Assembly: GCF_005780165.1 (NCBI RefSeq)
Contig: NZ_VAUV01000001.1
Coordinates: 124,001 to 188,000, forward strand
Length of the DNA: 64,000 nt
Direction: 5' to 3'
Source of the DNA: Phragmitibacter flavus
GTDB lineage: Bacteria; Verrucomicrobiota; Verrucomicrobiia; Verrucomicrobiales; Verrucomicrobiaceae
Shown: in pieces, positions 24,282-32,685 of the stretch
Layout: each line of letters begins with the position of its first letter
How positions within the stretch are numbered: the first letter of the stretch is position 1
The notes under the pieces: model-generated
What the model saw: only the letters and a program-made list of their open reading frames with translations
Told to the model about the DNA's origin: nothing
The model's database searches: none
Position numbers and translations under genes: made by a program

Positions 24282-25040
24282 TTACAATCCGGTGGGATGA
24301 TCAATGAACTCCCATTCCAACCCAAAGCGTTGGGCCAGGTCGGCTGCCAGGGCTTTGACTCCAAAGGTCTCGGTGGCATAGTGGCCTCCGTAAAACACGT
24401 TGATCCCCAACTCCTCGGCGAGGGTGTAACTCCAGTGAGGGCCTTCGCCGGTGATGAGTGTATCAATCCCGAGGGCTTTCACCGCTGCGACTTCCGAGCC
24501 GGCACCGCCAGTGATCACGCCGACATTTCGAATTACTTCGGGTCCGCCCGCGCACAGATGCACCTGGCCGTTAAGGGCATGGCCAAGCCGGTTGTGAAGT
24601 TCGTCGCGGGATATTTCGACCTCGGCACGCACTCCGATATTGAAGTTTTTATACGGGAAGAAGGGTGACCACGAAGCTTCAAGTTTGAGGGCCTGAGCCA
24701 GCAGGATGCTGTTGCCGTGCTCAAGATGCCCGTCCAACGGCAGGTGCGCGCTGTAGATCGCGAGGTTGGCTTCCATGGACTCGCGAAATTTCTGGAAGAC
24801 TGCTCCCGTGATCGGCTGCAGGCCGCTCCAGAACAAGCCGTGATGCACCAGAAGAAAATCGCATCCACTCGCAATCGCCTTCTGCAGGACGGGGAGATGG
24901 GCATCCACCGCCGCTCCGATTTTGGTCACTTTGCCCGAGGTGTTTTCCAACTGAAGCCCGTTTAGTGCCGGCGGATAGTCCGGCAGCGTCGCGATGCTCA
25001 AATAGGCATCCAGGTGGGCGGTTAACTCAGCGAGTTGCAT
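24282..25040 (-). CDS. Nif3-like dinuclear metal-centre protein
   Basis: A 252-residue member of the Nif3/YbgI (NIF3, GTP cyclohydrolase I type 2-like) family. It has the metal-binding H-H-G in F-L-L-V-H-H-G-L-F-W near residue 66, S-A-H-L-P-L-D and the late H-W-x-x-x-x-A and G-G-H-Y-A-T-E-T motif. Family members form toroidal hexamers with two metals per subunit; their substrate is not agreed. The length is normal. It stands alone on the minus strand, downstream of the TPR gene by about 50 bases. Confidence 0.93.
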   Translation of the reverse strand: MQLAELTAHLDAYLSIATLPDYPPALNGLQLENTSGKVTKIGAAVDAHLPVLQKAIASGCDFLLVHHGLFWSGLQPITGAVFQKFRESMEANLAIYSAHLPLDGHLEHGNSILLAQALKLEASWSPFFPYKNFNIGVRAEVEISRDELHNRLGHALNGQVHLCAGGPEVIRNVGVITGGAGSEVAAVKALGIDTLITGEGPHWSYTLAEELGINVFYGGHYATETFGVKALAADLAQRFGLEWEFIDHPTGL

Positions 25041-25091
25041 GCGTCCAGCATGCCGTCAGCCGAATCAGACCACAAGCGCAACGTGGCGAAC

Positions 25092-26306
25092 TTACGGCGT
25101 TTTCTTCAGGGTCGGGTCCGCAGTGACGGTATTGGAACTGAGTTCGTCCAACGCCCGTTTCACCGTGGTGGAATCAGGATGATCCTGTCCCAAAGCCTTC
25201 ACCAGCACTCCGTAGGCAATCTCCAGATCCTTGCGTGCCGCATCGCGCTGCCGCAGGTCCACACGGGCAAGTCCCGACAACAGAAAACAGCGGGCGTATT
25301 CCGAATGCTCCTTGGAAAAATGTTTCTCACAAAGAACCCGGGCGTCCTCCGTGTGTTGAAGCACATCTTCAGGATTGCCTTTTTTCAGCGCGGCATTTCC
25401 GAGAGCCAGATGGGCCGCTACCAGTATTTTCATATCGGCGGAATCGCTGTTCTTCGACTGGGTGATGGTATCGTTGAGCAGTAATTCAGCCTCATCCAGC
25501 TTGCCATCCTGAATGAGGATGCTTGCCAGTTGCTGCTGAACCCTGAGCCGGTCCTTGTCCGCCGGCGGCAGATGTTGGGCCGCGAGACGCACCGACCGTT
25601 GCAGAAGAATGCGCGCCTGATCAATCCTCTGGTGATTCAGATAAATCCCGCCCATCACAGAGCAAACGCGTGCGGTGTGCACCGGATTTTCCTCTGCCGT
25701 CAGTTCAGTGATCTCCATCACCTCTTTGGCGGCCTCGGTTGCTTCATCCTCCCGATTCAACAACAAAAACATGTCGGTCAACATGGCGAGAAAGTGGGTG
25801 CCCTCTTCCAGTCGGCGACCGTGCTTGACGTTGTCGTCCAAAGCCACCTGGAGCGTTTTGATGGTGTTTTCGTATTGTCCGGCCCCCTGATAACAGCGGG
25901 CGAGTTTCTCCGCACAGCTCATGGCCATGTCGCCTTCATGCCCGTTCCATCGCTTGGTCAGAGTCGCGTCATATTTGGAACGCTCCCATGCATACTTGAG
26001 CTGGGCGATGGCATCATCCCATCGGCCTTCGGCACGATACGCCTCCCCGAGCTCCGCACGCCGAATGGTCAGTTCAATGTCGCCCTCCTTGAAGATCAAC
26101 ATGGCCGAAGTGAGTGCCTTCTCGAACAACGCAACCGCCTGTTGGTTGTCGCCTCTGGAGGCGGCTTCCCTTGCCTGTTCACGAAACGACTGGGCGCTGG
26201 TAGAACTGGGCCAGATCAGCGCTAGCATTAGAGAAAGTAATGAATAGGCTCGGAACATTAGGCGATGTGATCGTTGATTTTGCGCCTCAGGCAAGTTTTT
26301 TTGCAT
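25092..26306 (-). CDS. TPR-repeat exported protein (copy 2)
   Basis: A 404-residue protein with a signal-like hydrophobic segment (Y-S-L-L-S-L-M-L-A-L-I-W-P) and many 34-residue helical repeats (G-D-N-Q-Q-A-V-A-L-F-E-K-A-L, W-D-D-A-I-A-Q-L-K-Y-A-W, L-A-R-C-Y-Q-G-A-G-Q-Y). It is a close paralogue of the next gene upstream, sharing the start of the mature part (S-F-R-E-Q-A) and the repeat layout. Two ATGs are possible, at 26306, with a GGGG nearby, and 26258 directly before the hydrophobic segment. TPR proteins bind partner proteins; nothing more specific is visible. Confidence 0.8.
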   Translation of the reverse strand: MQKNLPEAQNQRSHRLMFRAYSLLSLMLALIWPSSTSAQSFREQAREAASRGDNQQAVALFEKALTSAMLIFKEGDIELTIRRAELGEAYRAEGRWDDAIAQLKYAWERSKYDATLTKRWNGHEGDMAMSCAEKLARCYQGAGQYENTIKTLQVALDDNVKHGRRLEEGTHFLAMLTDMFLLLNREDEATEAAKEVMEITELTAEENPVHTARVCSVMGGIYLNHQRIDQARILLQRSVRLAAQHLPPADKDRLRVQQQLASILIQDGKLDEAELLLNDTITQSKNSDSADMKILVAAHLALGNAALKKGNPEDVLQHTEDARVLCEKHFSKEHSEYARCFLLSGLARVDLRQRDAARKDLEIAYGVLVKALGQDHPDSTTVKRALDELSSNTVTADPTLKKTP

Positions 26307-26336
26307 TTCATCCCCAGGGGAACAAGGCGGAAAAAG

Positions 26337-27536
26337 TCATTTTTTAGTGGTCTTTTTTTCAATATCGACCCCGGATGCGGCTGGCTGGGGTGGCTGGTTC
26401 TGCTTTTTCAGCATGTCTGAAAGCGCCTTCTTGATGATCAGCACATCCGGGTGCTCTGTCCCCAGTAATCGTTCAAAAATGTCCTGCGCAAATTCCAAAT
26501 CGTGCCGCGCCAGAACCGGCTGTTTCAGCTTGGCATGGGTCAGACCGGAGAGCAGATAGCTGCGGCCATTTTCATAACGGTCCTCCCAACCATTCTGCTC
26601 ACACAATCGTCGAACCTCTGCGGTATGCACAAACGCGTCCTTGGGATCTTCTTTTCTGAGCTCGATGGAAGCCAGCGATAGGTGGCAGGCAAGCAGGGTT
26701 TGTTTGTCGGGCACGGCATTTTTGGAGAGTTGCTCCAGCGTTTGTTCCAACAACTGCTCGGCCTCTTTGAGTTTGCCATCTTTGATCTGCACCACAGCCA
26801 GTTCACGTTGCATCTGCGCACGCTCATTATCTGAAGGTGGCATGTGTTGGGTGGCGAGTTCCACCGCCCGATGCAGCATTTTGCGCGCCTCGTCCTGGCG
26901 TTGATGATCGAGATAAACCTTCCCAAGCACGAAGCAAACCGAAGCGGACTGACGGGGATCTTCCACGAGGGTCAGTTCGGCAATTTCGCTCGCTTCCTTA
27001 GCAGCGTCGGATGCTTCTTTTTCACGTTTCTGAAACAGGTAGGAGTCGGCGAGCAAAACCAGATACTGCGCCCTCTCCGGCAGCCGCCGCCGGTGCAGTG
27101 CGTTGTCATCCAGCGCCATTTTCGCCACTTCGATGACCTTGTCGTGATTGCCGATGGCCTGATAACATTGGGAGAGTTTGACGGCGCAGCCCATGCTGAG
27201 ATCGCCTTCCTGCTCCTCCCAGCGGTTCAGGGCGATGGCGTCTGCTCGCGACCGTTTCCAGGCGTAGTCGAAATGCACAATCGCTTCCGTCCAGCGGGAT
27301 TCGATTCGATAGGCTTCGGCCAGCTCCGCCCGCCGGACGGTCATTTCAATATCCGTATCCTTGAACACCTGACTTGCCGAGCTCACGGCTTTTTCAAACA
27401 ATTCCACTGCCAGCTTGTGATCACCCATTTCGGCTGCAAGCTTCGCCTGTTCACGAAAGGACTGGGCACTGAGGCTGCTGGTCCAAACAAGCGCCAGCAG
27501 CAATCCGAATCCAAAATAGCGACGGTTGCGTTGCAT
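26337..27536 (-). CDS. TPR-repeat exported protein (copy 1)
   Basis: A 399-residue protein with a signal peptide (F-G-F-G-L-L-L-A-L-V-W-T-S-S-L-S-A) and TPR-type helical repeats (G-D-H-K-L-A-V-E-L-F-E-K-A-V, W-T-E-A-I-V-H-F-D-Y-A-W, L-S-Q-C-Y-Q-A-I-G-N-H-D). It is a tandem paralogue of the downstream gene, 31 bases away, and the two are probably co-transcribed. The C-terminal part carries A-R-H-D-L-E-F-A-Q-D-I-F-E and the tail is Lys/Gln-rich. A scaffold role outside the cytoplasm is inferred. Confidence 0.8.
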   Translation of the reverse strand: MQRNRRYFGFGLLLALVWTSSLSAQSFREQAKLAAEMGDHKLAVELFEKAVSSASQVFKDTDIEMTVRRAELAEAYRIESRWTEAIVHFDYAWKRSRADAIALNRWEEQEGDLSMGCAVKLSQCYQAIGNHDKVIEVAKMALDDNALHRRRLPERAQYLVLLADSYLFQKREKEASDAAKEASEIAELTLVEDPRQSASVCFVLGKVYLDHQRQDEARKMLHRAVELATQHMPPSDNERAQMQRELAVVQIKDGKLKEAEQLLEQTLEQLSKNAVPDKQTLLACHLSLASIELRKEDPKDAFVHTAEVRRLCEQNGWEDRYENGRSYLLSGLTHAKLKQPVLARHDLEFAQDIFERLLGTEHPDVLIIKKALSDMLKKQNQPPQPAASGVDIEKKTTKK

Positions 27537-27682
27537 CTTGCGATGCCATCGCCTCGTTCACGCGACAGGCAAGTTTTAATTTTGCCACCGACCCTGCATC
27601 AATCTCGCGGGGTAGATGTTGCAAAAACCGCAAAATCCGCATTGCCAATCCTCCCGTTTGGCGGCAGGGCTTTTCACACTTC

Positions 27683-28420
27683 ATGGCTTCCTTCGCGTTT
27701 TTTGACCTCGACCACACCCTGTTGCCGTTCGATACGCAAACGCTGTTTGCGAACTTCGTGCAACGTCGCGAACGCTGGCGGTCCGTCTACTTGTTGGGTT
27801 TCGTTCCGGTGGCGTTGCTGCGCGCGGTGAAGGTAGTGCCCACGGTGACGGCGAAACGCGCGTTCATGGGTTACTTGTGGGGGATGAAGCGCGAAACCAT
27901 GCAGGCGATGGCGAGGGAGTTTGCGGAGACCGAAGTGAAACGCTGGATCTATCCCGAGTTGCTGAAGATCATTGAGGAGCATCGCGCTGCGGGCCGAACC
28001 TTGATCCTGAACTCGGCCAGCCCGGATTTTTATCCCCACGAAATCGCACGCGTGTTGGGATTCGACCACTGCATCGCCACCCGTATTGAAGCGCACCCGG
28101 TGCTTCCTTTCATGCCTCAGGTCATCGGCACCAACAACAAACGCGAGGCCAAAATCAGTGCGATGAAACGCGACATTCCCGTGGTCGCCAACGCCACCGC
28201 CGAGGAGCTGGCGGATTCGTGGGCTTACTCGGACAGCTCCGCCGATCTCCCTCTGCTGGAGTTTGCCGGGAATGCGGTATTGGTGCATCCGTCTGCCTCG
28301 CTCGAAGCCATTGGCAAAGAACGGGGCTGGCCGGTGCTTCGGCCCGAGCGGCCCTATGGCGGAAAGTTCGGCGACATGTTTGCCGCCGGCCGCCAGGTGT
28401 TGGGAATTTATGGCCGCTGA
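27683..28420 (+). CDS. HAD-IB family phosphatase
   Basis: A 245-residue HAD hydrolase. Motif I is F-F-D-L-D-H-T-L, with the nucleophile Asp at residue 8; the motif II serine lies in L-I-L-N-S-A-S-P near residue 112; the late D-S-S-A-D-L-P-L motif supplies the acidic pair. The group includes phosphoserine phosphatase and related small-molecule phosphatases; the substrate is not known. Convergent with tex, with a REP-like element in the 96 bases between. The ATG at 27683 starts directly before motif I, as expected. Confidence 0.88.
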   Translation: MASFAFFDLDHTLLPFDTQTLFANFVQRRERWRSVYLLGFVPVALLRAVKVVPTVTAKRAFMGYLWGMKRETMQAMAREFAETEVKRWIYPELLKIIEEHRAAGRTLILNSASPDFYPHEIARVLGFDHCIATRIEAHPVLPFMPQVIGTNNKREAKISAMKRDIPVVANATAEELADSWAYSDSSADLPLLEFAGNAVLVHPSASLEAIGKERGWPVLRPERPYGGKFGDMFAAGRQVLGIYGR

Positions 28421-28432
28421 AGCGGGCGGGAA

Positions 28433-28500
28433 AAAGTAGAAGGGACGTCCCGTCCCTTGTCGTTTGAGTTCGGCAAGGCTCGGGACGAGCCTTCTACTTT
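28433..28500. repeat. REP-like double hairpin, family 1, copy A
   Basis: Two short hairpins lie between AAAGTAGAAGG and its complement CCTTCTACTTT. The left is AAGGGACG-TCC-CGTCCCTT and the right GGCTCG-GGA-CGAGCC. The two loops are reverse complements of each other. The element fills the gap between convergent HAD phosphatase and tex genes. Other copies lie at 32621 and 62141 with different stems but the same loops. Confidence 0.85.
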
Positions 28501-28516
28501 CTAACAGTGCGCGAGG

Positions 28517-30859
28517 TTATTTTTTGCCCTTGGTAACGGCTGCGGAGAACCAGTCGCCTCCACCCATTCCACCACCGCCGCCGCCGCTGTTGGAATTGTT
28601 GCGGGAGCCACCACCACCGCCACCGAATGAGCGGTTGCCACCGCCACCACCAGCCTGGGCAGGTCGGGCACCACCAGGTTGACCGCGTTTTTCAAAGTCA
28701 GGATTAGCCTTCATCGAAAGGGCGATGCGTTTGCGCTGGAGATCGACCTCCACCACGGTCACCTGCACGCGCTGCTGCACTTTCACCACCTCGCTGGCGT
28801 CTTTGATGAAGTGATCGGCGAGCTGGCTGACATGGACCAATCCATCCTGATGCACGCCGATGTCCACGAACGCTCCGAAGGCGGTGACGTTGGTGACAAT
28901 GCCGGGGAGCTTCATGCCCACCTGCAAATCTTCCGGCTTCTCGACGCCTTCCTGGAACTTGAAGATCTCAAACTGCTTGCGTGGGTCACGACCCGGCTTG
29001 GCCAGCTCGTTGACAATGTCCTGCAAGGTCGGCAAACCGACGGTTTCGCTGACGTATTTTTTGAGATCGATGCGCTTGCGAACGTCTTCTTTACCGAGGA
29101 GGGCAGCGATGTCGCTGGAGAGGTCACGCGCCATTATCTTCACCAGATCATAACGCTCTGGATGCACGGCACTGGAGTCCAGGGGGTTTTCCGCCCCGCG
29201 AATGCGCAGGAATCCGGCGGCTTGTTCAAACGCTTTGTCGCCGAGTCTTGGGACTTTTTTGAGTTCCGCGCGTGATTTGAACGGACCGTTTTCGTTGCGA
29301 TAACTGACGATGTTGGCGGCAAGGGTGCTGTTGAGTCCGGCAACGTAGGAGAGCAGTTGTTTGCTGGCGGTATTGACCTCAACCCCCACGGCGTTCACGC
29401 TGCTTTGCACGGTGTCGTCGAGACTGTCTTTGAGCAGATTTTGATCAACATCATGCTGATACTGACCGACTCCGATGGACTTGGGATCGATTTTGACCAG
29501 TTCGGCAAGCGGGTCCATGAGACGTCGCGCAATGGAGACGGAACCGCGCACGGTGATGTCGTGATCGGGAAATTCTTCTCGGGCCACGTCGCTGGCACTG
29601 TAAATGGAGGCACCACTCTCATTCACCATGACGACCGAAACGTGGCTCGGCAGTCCGATACGATTGAAGAACATCTCTGTTTCGCGGCTCGCGGTGCCGT
29701 TGCCAATAGCGACGGCTTCAATCTTGAAGCGGTCGACAAGGGCGAGGATGAGGGCCTTGGCTTTGAGCAGGTTGTTGCCTTCGCCGAGAAGATAAATGAC
29801 ATCGTTGTGCAGCAGTTTTCCCTGGGCGTCGAGACAGGTGATTTTGCAACCGGTGCGGAAGCCGGGGTCAACGCCCATCACGCGCTTCTGGCCGAGGGGC
29901 GCGGCGAGAAGGAGCTCGCGAAGGTTGTCGGCAAACACCCGGACAGCTTCGGCGTCGGCTTTCTTTTTGTTTTCCAGACGCGCTTCGGTCTCCATGCTGG
30001 GCTGAAGCAGGCGTTTGTAGCCATCGTGAACGGCTTCGACGATCTGTTTGCTGGCGGCGCTGTTGCCTTTGACGAACAGGTTTTCGAGAAGTCGGAGCGC
30101 GTCGGCTTCCGGCGCGGTGATGCGCATGATGATGAATCCTTCCTTCTCGCCGCGGCGCATGGCGAGCATGCGGTGGGACGGGCAGTTTTTAAGGGGTTCG
30201 CTCCAGTCGAAATAGTCACGGAACTTGGCGGCTTCCTGGTCCTCTTCCTTGCCGAACATGACCTTGGAAGAAACGGTGCCTTGCTCGGCAATGAGCTTGC
30301 GGATGGCGGCGCGGGCATCGGCATGATCGCTGACCCGCTCGGCAATGATGTCGCGGGCACCGGCGAGGGCTTCATCGGCGGTAGCAACCTGTTGCTCGGC
30401 TTCGCCGTCGGTTTTGATGTAGCTGACGGCTTCCGTTTGCGGATTGGCAGCGGTGTTGGTCTGGTTCGCTTCCAGCCAGTCGGCCAATGGCTCCAGGCCT
30501 TTTTCTTTGGCAATGGTGGCGCGGGTGCGACGTTTCGGACGGAACGGGGCGAAGATGTCTTCTAGTGCGGTGATGGTCTCGGCCGCGAGGATTTTGGCCT
30601 TGAGGAGATCGGTGAGCAGCTTGCGCTCGTCGAGGGATTTGAGGATGGCTTCGCGGCGGTCATCCAACTGGGCGAGACGCAGCATGCCGTCGCGGATTCC
30701 GGTGATGGCGACTTCATCGAGCATTCCGGTGGCCTCCTTTCGATAGCGGGCGATGAAGGGCACGGTGCCGCCTCCGGCGATCAGTTCGGCAGTGGCGGCG
30801 ACTTGGGCGACCTTGATGTTGAGTTCGCGGGCGAGCGTTTGGAGGTGTTCGGGTTTCAT
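28517..30859 (-). CDS. tex: Tex-family S1-domain transcription accessory protein
   Basis: A 780-residue nucleic-acid-binding protein, close to the usual Tex length. From the N-terminus: the Tex start E-L-N-I-K-V-A-Q-V, F-I-A-R-Y-R-K-E-A-T-G (residue 40 region), the YqgF-like domain with V-M-G-V-D-P-G-F-R-T-G-C-K, helix-hairpin-helix segments (N-S-T-L-A-A-N-I-V, L-G-D-K-A-F-E-Q), and the S1 domain (V-T-N-V-T-A-F-G-A-F-V-D-I-G). The C-terminal 60 residues are mainly Gly with Asn, Ser and Arg, an RGG-like tail often absent in other Tex proteins. The ATG at 30859 begins the family sequence; an earlier one adds 13 unrelated residues. Confidence 0.95.
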   Translation of the reverse strand: MKPEHLQTLARELNIKVAQVAATAELIAGGGTVPFIARYRKEATGMLDEVAITGIRDGMLRLAQLDDRREAILKSLDERKLLTDLLKAKILAAETITALEDIFAPFRPKRRTRATIAKEKGLEPLADWLEANQTNTAANPQTEAVSYIKTDGEAEQQVATADEALAGARDIIAERVSDHADARAAIRKLIAEQGTVSSKVMFGKEEDQEAAKFRDYFDWSEPLKNCPSHRMLAMRRGEKEGFIIMRITAPEADALRLLENLFVKGNSAASKQIVEAVHDGYKRLLQPSMETEARLENKKKADAEAVRVFADNLRELLLAAPLGQKRVMGVDPGFRTGCKITCLDAQGKLLHNDVIYLLGEGNNLLKAKALILALVDRFKIEAVAIGNGTASRETEMFFNRIGLPSHVSVVMVNESGASIYSASDVAREEFPDHDITVRGSVSIARRLMDPLAELVKIDPKSIGVGQYQHDVDQNLLKDSLDDTVQSSVNAVGVEVNTASKQLLSYVAGLNSTLAANIVSYRNENGPFKSRAELKKVPRLGDKAFEQAAGFLRIRGAENPLDSSAVHPERYDLVKIMARDLSSDIAALLGKEDVRKRIDLKKYVSETVGLPTLQDIVNELAKPGRDPRKQFEIFKFQEGVEKPEDLQVGMKLPGIVTNVTAFGAFVDIGVHQDGLVHVSQLADHFIKDASEVVKVQQRVQVTVVEVDLQRKRIALSMKANPDFEKRGQPGGARPAQAGGGGGNRSFGGGGGGSRNNSNSGGGGGGMGGGDWFSAAVTKGKK

Positions 30860-31041
30860 GCGGGAGGTGACCGTTGGCGATGTGGGGAAAAGGGGCAAGC
30901 GAAAGTCGCAGGGGGGTGTTTTTTAGCTTGAAATCGCTCAGCAGGGCGTTGCTTCAAATCGAACTGCTTGGAGATTGCCTTGTCCAATCAGTAGCCGGAT
31001 ACTTTCCCCTAGGGTTTGGCTTTACGTGGGCGTTGAATGAC

Positions 31042-31866
31042 ATGAAAAACCTGTTTTGGATGAGCTTTCTGGCGGTCGCGCTTTTTGCGTGGAGCTACCG
31101 TCGCGAAGTCTCACCGCCCTGCCTGACCTGCATCCCGATGCCTGAGTTTGAATTTCGACCCGAAATGCTTGATTCCCTGCCGAAACATCCGCTTCCACCC
31201 GAACCGGGCGCCTGGCAGAGCCTTGAGCCTGAGCAACGGCTGAAGGACGTTCACGAGCGCGTGAAGCCGGTTCTGGCCACTGAGCTAGAGGCGGAAGGTT
31301 CCAGTTTGGGCACGCCGGTGTTTCTGCGCGTGTTTAAGGAATCCCGCGAAATGGAGTTGTGGATGAAAGTGAGTTCCGACTGGACGCGATTTCGGAACTA
31401 TCGCATCGCCGCGATGTCTGGTGAACTGGGTCCTAAACTGAAGGAAGGCGACCGTCAGGCTCCCGAGGGGTTTTATGCGGTGAGGGCATCCGCGCTGAAT
31501 CCGCGCAGTGCATTCCACCTGTCTTTTGACATTGGATATCCCAACGCCTACGACCGATTTCATGACCGCACCGGGACCCACATCATGGTGCATGGCAATG
31601 AGGTGAGCCTCGGATGTTTTGCGATGACTGATCCGATGGTGGAGGAAATTTATCTGCTGGTCTCGGAGGCGTTGAAAGCCGGGCAAAAAGAGGTGCCGGT
31701 GCATGTGTTTCCATTTCGGATGACGGAGCAACGGATGCTGGCTGCGGGAGGGCATTCATCGCGGGAGTTCTGGGAGAATCTGCGCGAGGGCTACGAACTT
31801 TTTGATCGCGACCGTGAAGTGCCGGTGATGGGGGTGAAAGACGGTCGGTATGTGGTGGAAAAGTGA
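31042..31866 (+). CDS. YkuD-type L,D-transpeptidase
   Basis: A 274-residue protein with an N-terminal membrane segment (L-F-W-M-S-F-L-A-V-A-L-F-A-W-S) that anchors it or acts as a signal. The catalytic region H-G-N-E-V-S-L-G-C-F-A-M near residue 190 contains the L,D-transpeptidase Cys, preceded by G-T-H-I-M-V. These enzymes form 3-3 cross-links or attach proteins to peptidoglycan. The start at 31042 is chosen because it opens the membrane segment. Divergent from tex, with about 180 bases between them, so a shared promoter region is likely. Confidence 0.88.
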   Translation: MKNLFWMSFLAVALFAWSYRREVSPPCLTCIPMPEFEFRPEMLDSLPKHPLPPEPGAWQSLEPEQRLKDVHERVKPVLATELEAEGSSLGTPVFLRVFKESREMELWMKVSSDWTRFRNYRIAAMSGELGPKLKEGDRQAPEGFYAVRASALNPRSAFHLSFDIGYPNAYDRFHDRTGTHIMVHGNEVSLGCFAMTDPMVEEIYLLVSEALKAGQKEVPVHVFPFRMTEQRMLAAGGHSSREFWENLREGYELFDRDREVPVMGVKDGRYVVEK

Positions 31867-31893
31867 CCATCCCCGGATCCCGATGGTCATCGG

Positions 31894-32328
31894 TTACAAA
31901 GGAACGATGAGGCCTTCCGCCTCGGCGAGCTTTTTCTGATTGTGGTCGAAGGTGAGGAAGTGCGTGGCTTTCAGCTTGAGTGCTCCTGCCACATGAAGGA
32001 TGTCAAAACCGCGATGGCCGCCCAATAGCGTGCGCATCGCAGAAAGACGATCAGCCACTTCCACCACGTCAGCCAGATTGCAGTTTTCGACGATCAAGCG
32101 CCCTTGTGAGATGGCGACTTCAAATCGCGTCCGATGCTGCAAAGCTTCTCCTGATTTGAGGACCTTGCGGAATTCGGCAAATCGAAGCGCATTGCCAAAT
32201 TCAAACTGCGTCAAAGTGGTCAGACGTAGTGGCACAGCAATGGTGGATATGAAAGACACCGCACGCTCGCTGTGTCGATCGGATCCATACAGCGAAAAGA
32301 GAAAGCTGGTGTCACATGCGATTACCAT
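31894..32328 (-). CDS. VapC-type PIN-domain toxin
   Basis: A 144-residue PIN-domain nuclease. The acidic metal-binding residues are visible as D at residue 6 in V-I-A-C-D-T-S-F-L, E in L-T-Q-F-E-F-G-N, D in R-G-F-D-I-L-H and D in F-L-T-F-D-H-N-Q. VapC toxins cut specific RNAs such as tRNA. It overlaps the antitoxin gene by 7 bases, in the usual antitoxin-first order. Convergent with the transpeptidase gene, 27 bases apart. Confidence 0.88.
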   Translation of the reverse strand: MVIACDTSFLFSLYGSDRHSERAVSFISTIAVPLRLTTLTQFEFGNALRFAEFRKVLKSGEALQHRTRFEVAISQGRLIVENCNLADVVEVADRLSAMRTLLGGHRGFDILHVAGALKLKATHFLTFDHNQKKLAEAEGLIVPL

Positions 32329-32573
32329 TTGCCCGATGCTTCCGCGAGGATGGCTGCCGATTCTTGAGCGGTCAACATGGTCTCCCCGCTGCGATCGCGC
32401 AATACTTCCGGACTCTGAGACCAGTCGACGGTCGCCGGGCTGGCCGGAGGCTCGGGGATGAGGCGGGCGATGGGTTTACCGCGCTGGGTAATGATGATTT
32501 CTTCGCCAGCGCCAATCCAGCTCAACAAGCTGGTGTAGCGATTTCTCAGGTCGCGGACGGTGGCGGTTTTCAT
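32322..32573 (-). CDS. Phd/YefM-type antitoxin of the PIN toxin
   Basis: An 83-residue antitoxin. The start M-K-T-A-T-V-R-D-L-R-N-R-Y and then I-I-I-T-Q-R-G-K-P-I-A-R-L-I-P match the Phd/YefM-type fold of PIN-toxin partners, and the acidic, Ala-rich C-terminus (A-Q-E-S-A-A-I-L-A-E-A) would bind the toxin. The ATG at 32573 is used; a GTG at 32594 lies within the operator-like inverted repeat and is unlikely. The start is 2 bases from that repeat, so binding would block translation or transcription initiation. Confidence 0.82.
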   Translation of the reverse strand: MKTATVRDLRNRYTSLLSWIGAGEEIIITQRGKPIARLIPEPPASPATVDWSQSPEVLRDRSGETMLTAQESAAILAEASGKW

Positions 32574-32574
32574 T

Positions 32575-32594
32575 GTGCTACATGATCGTAGCAC
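32575..32594. promoter_or_regulatory. Candidate operator of the PIN toxin-antitoxin pair
   Basis: GTGCTAC-ATGATC-GTAGCAC is a 7-base inverted repeat around a 6-base centre, directly upstream of the antitoxin ATG (32573). The complex of toxin and antitoxin probably binds here. Identified by symmetry and position only. Confidence 0.6.
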
Positions 32595-32620
32595 ATCGTG
32601 GATACGTCAAGAGCGGGGAG

Positions 32621-32685
32621 AAATTAGAAGGGCCGTCCCGGCCCTTGGCGTGGAATGAAAGGCTCGGGACGAACCTTCTACTTTC
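32621..32685. repeat. REP-like double hairpin, family 1, copy B
   Basis: Same structure as the copy at 28433: AAGGGCCG-TCC-CGGCCCTT then AGGCTCG-GGA-CGAACCT, between AAATTAGAAGG and CCTTCTACTTT. It lies between the antitoxin start and the NHL gene stop, both on the minus strand. The right arm ends at the NHL stop codon. Confidence 0.8.

Noticed and set aside
28560-28665. Short-period repeat resembling a tandem array
   Set aside because: It encodes the Gly-rich tail of Tex and is explained as coding low complexity.
29357-30565. Long plus-strand frame of 402 codons
   Set aside because: Opposite the Tex gene, which has clear domains; shadow frame.
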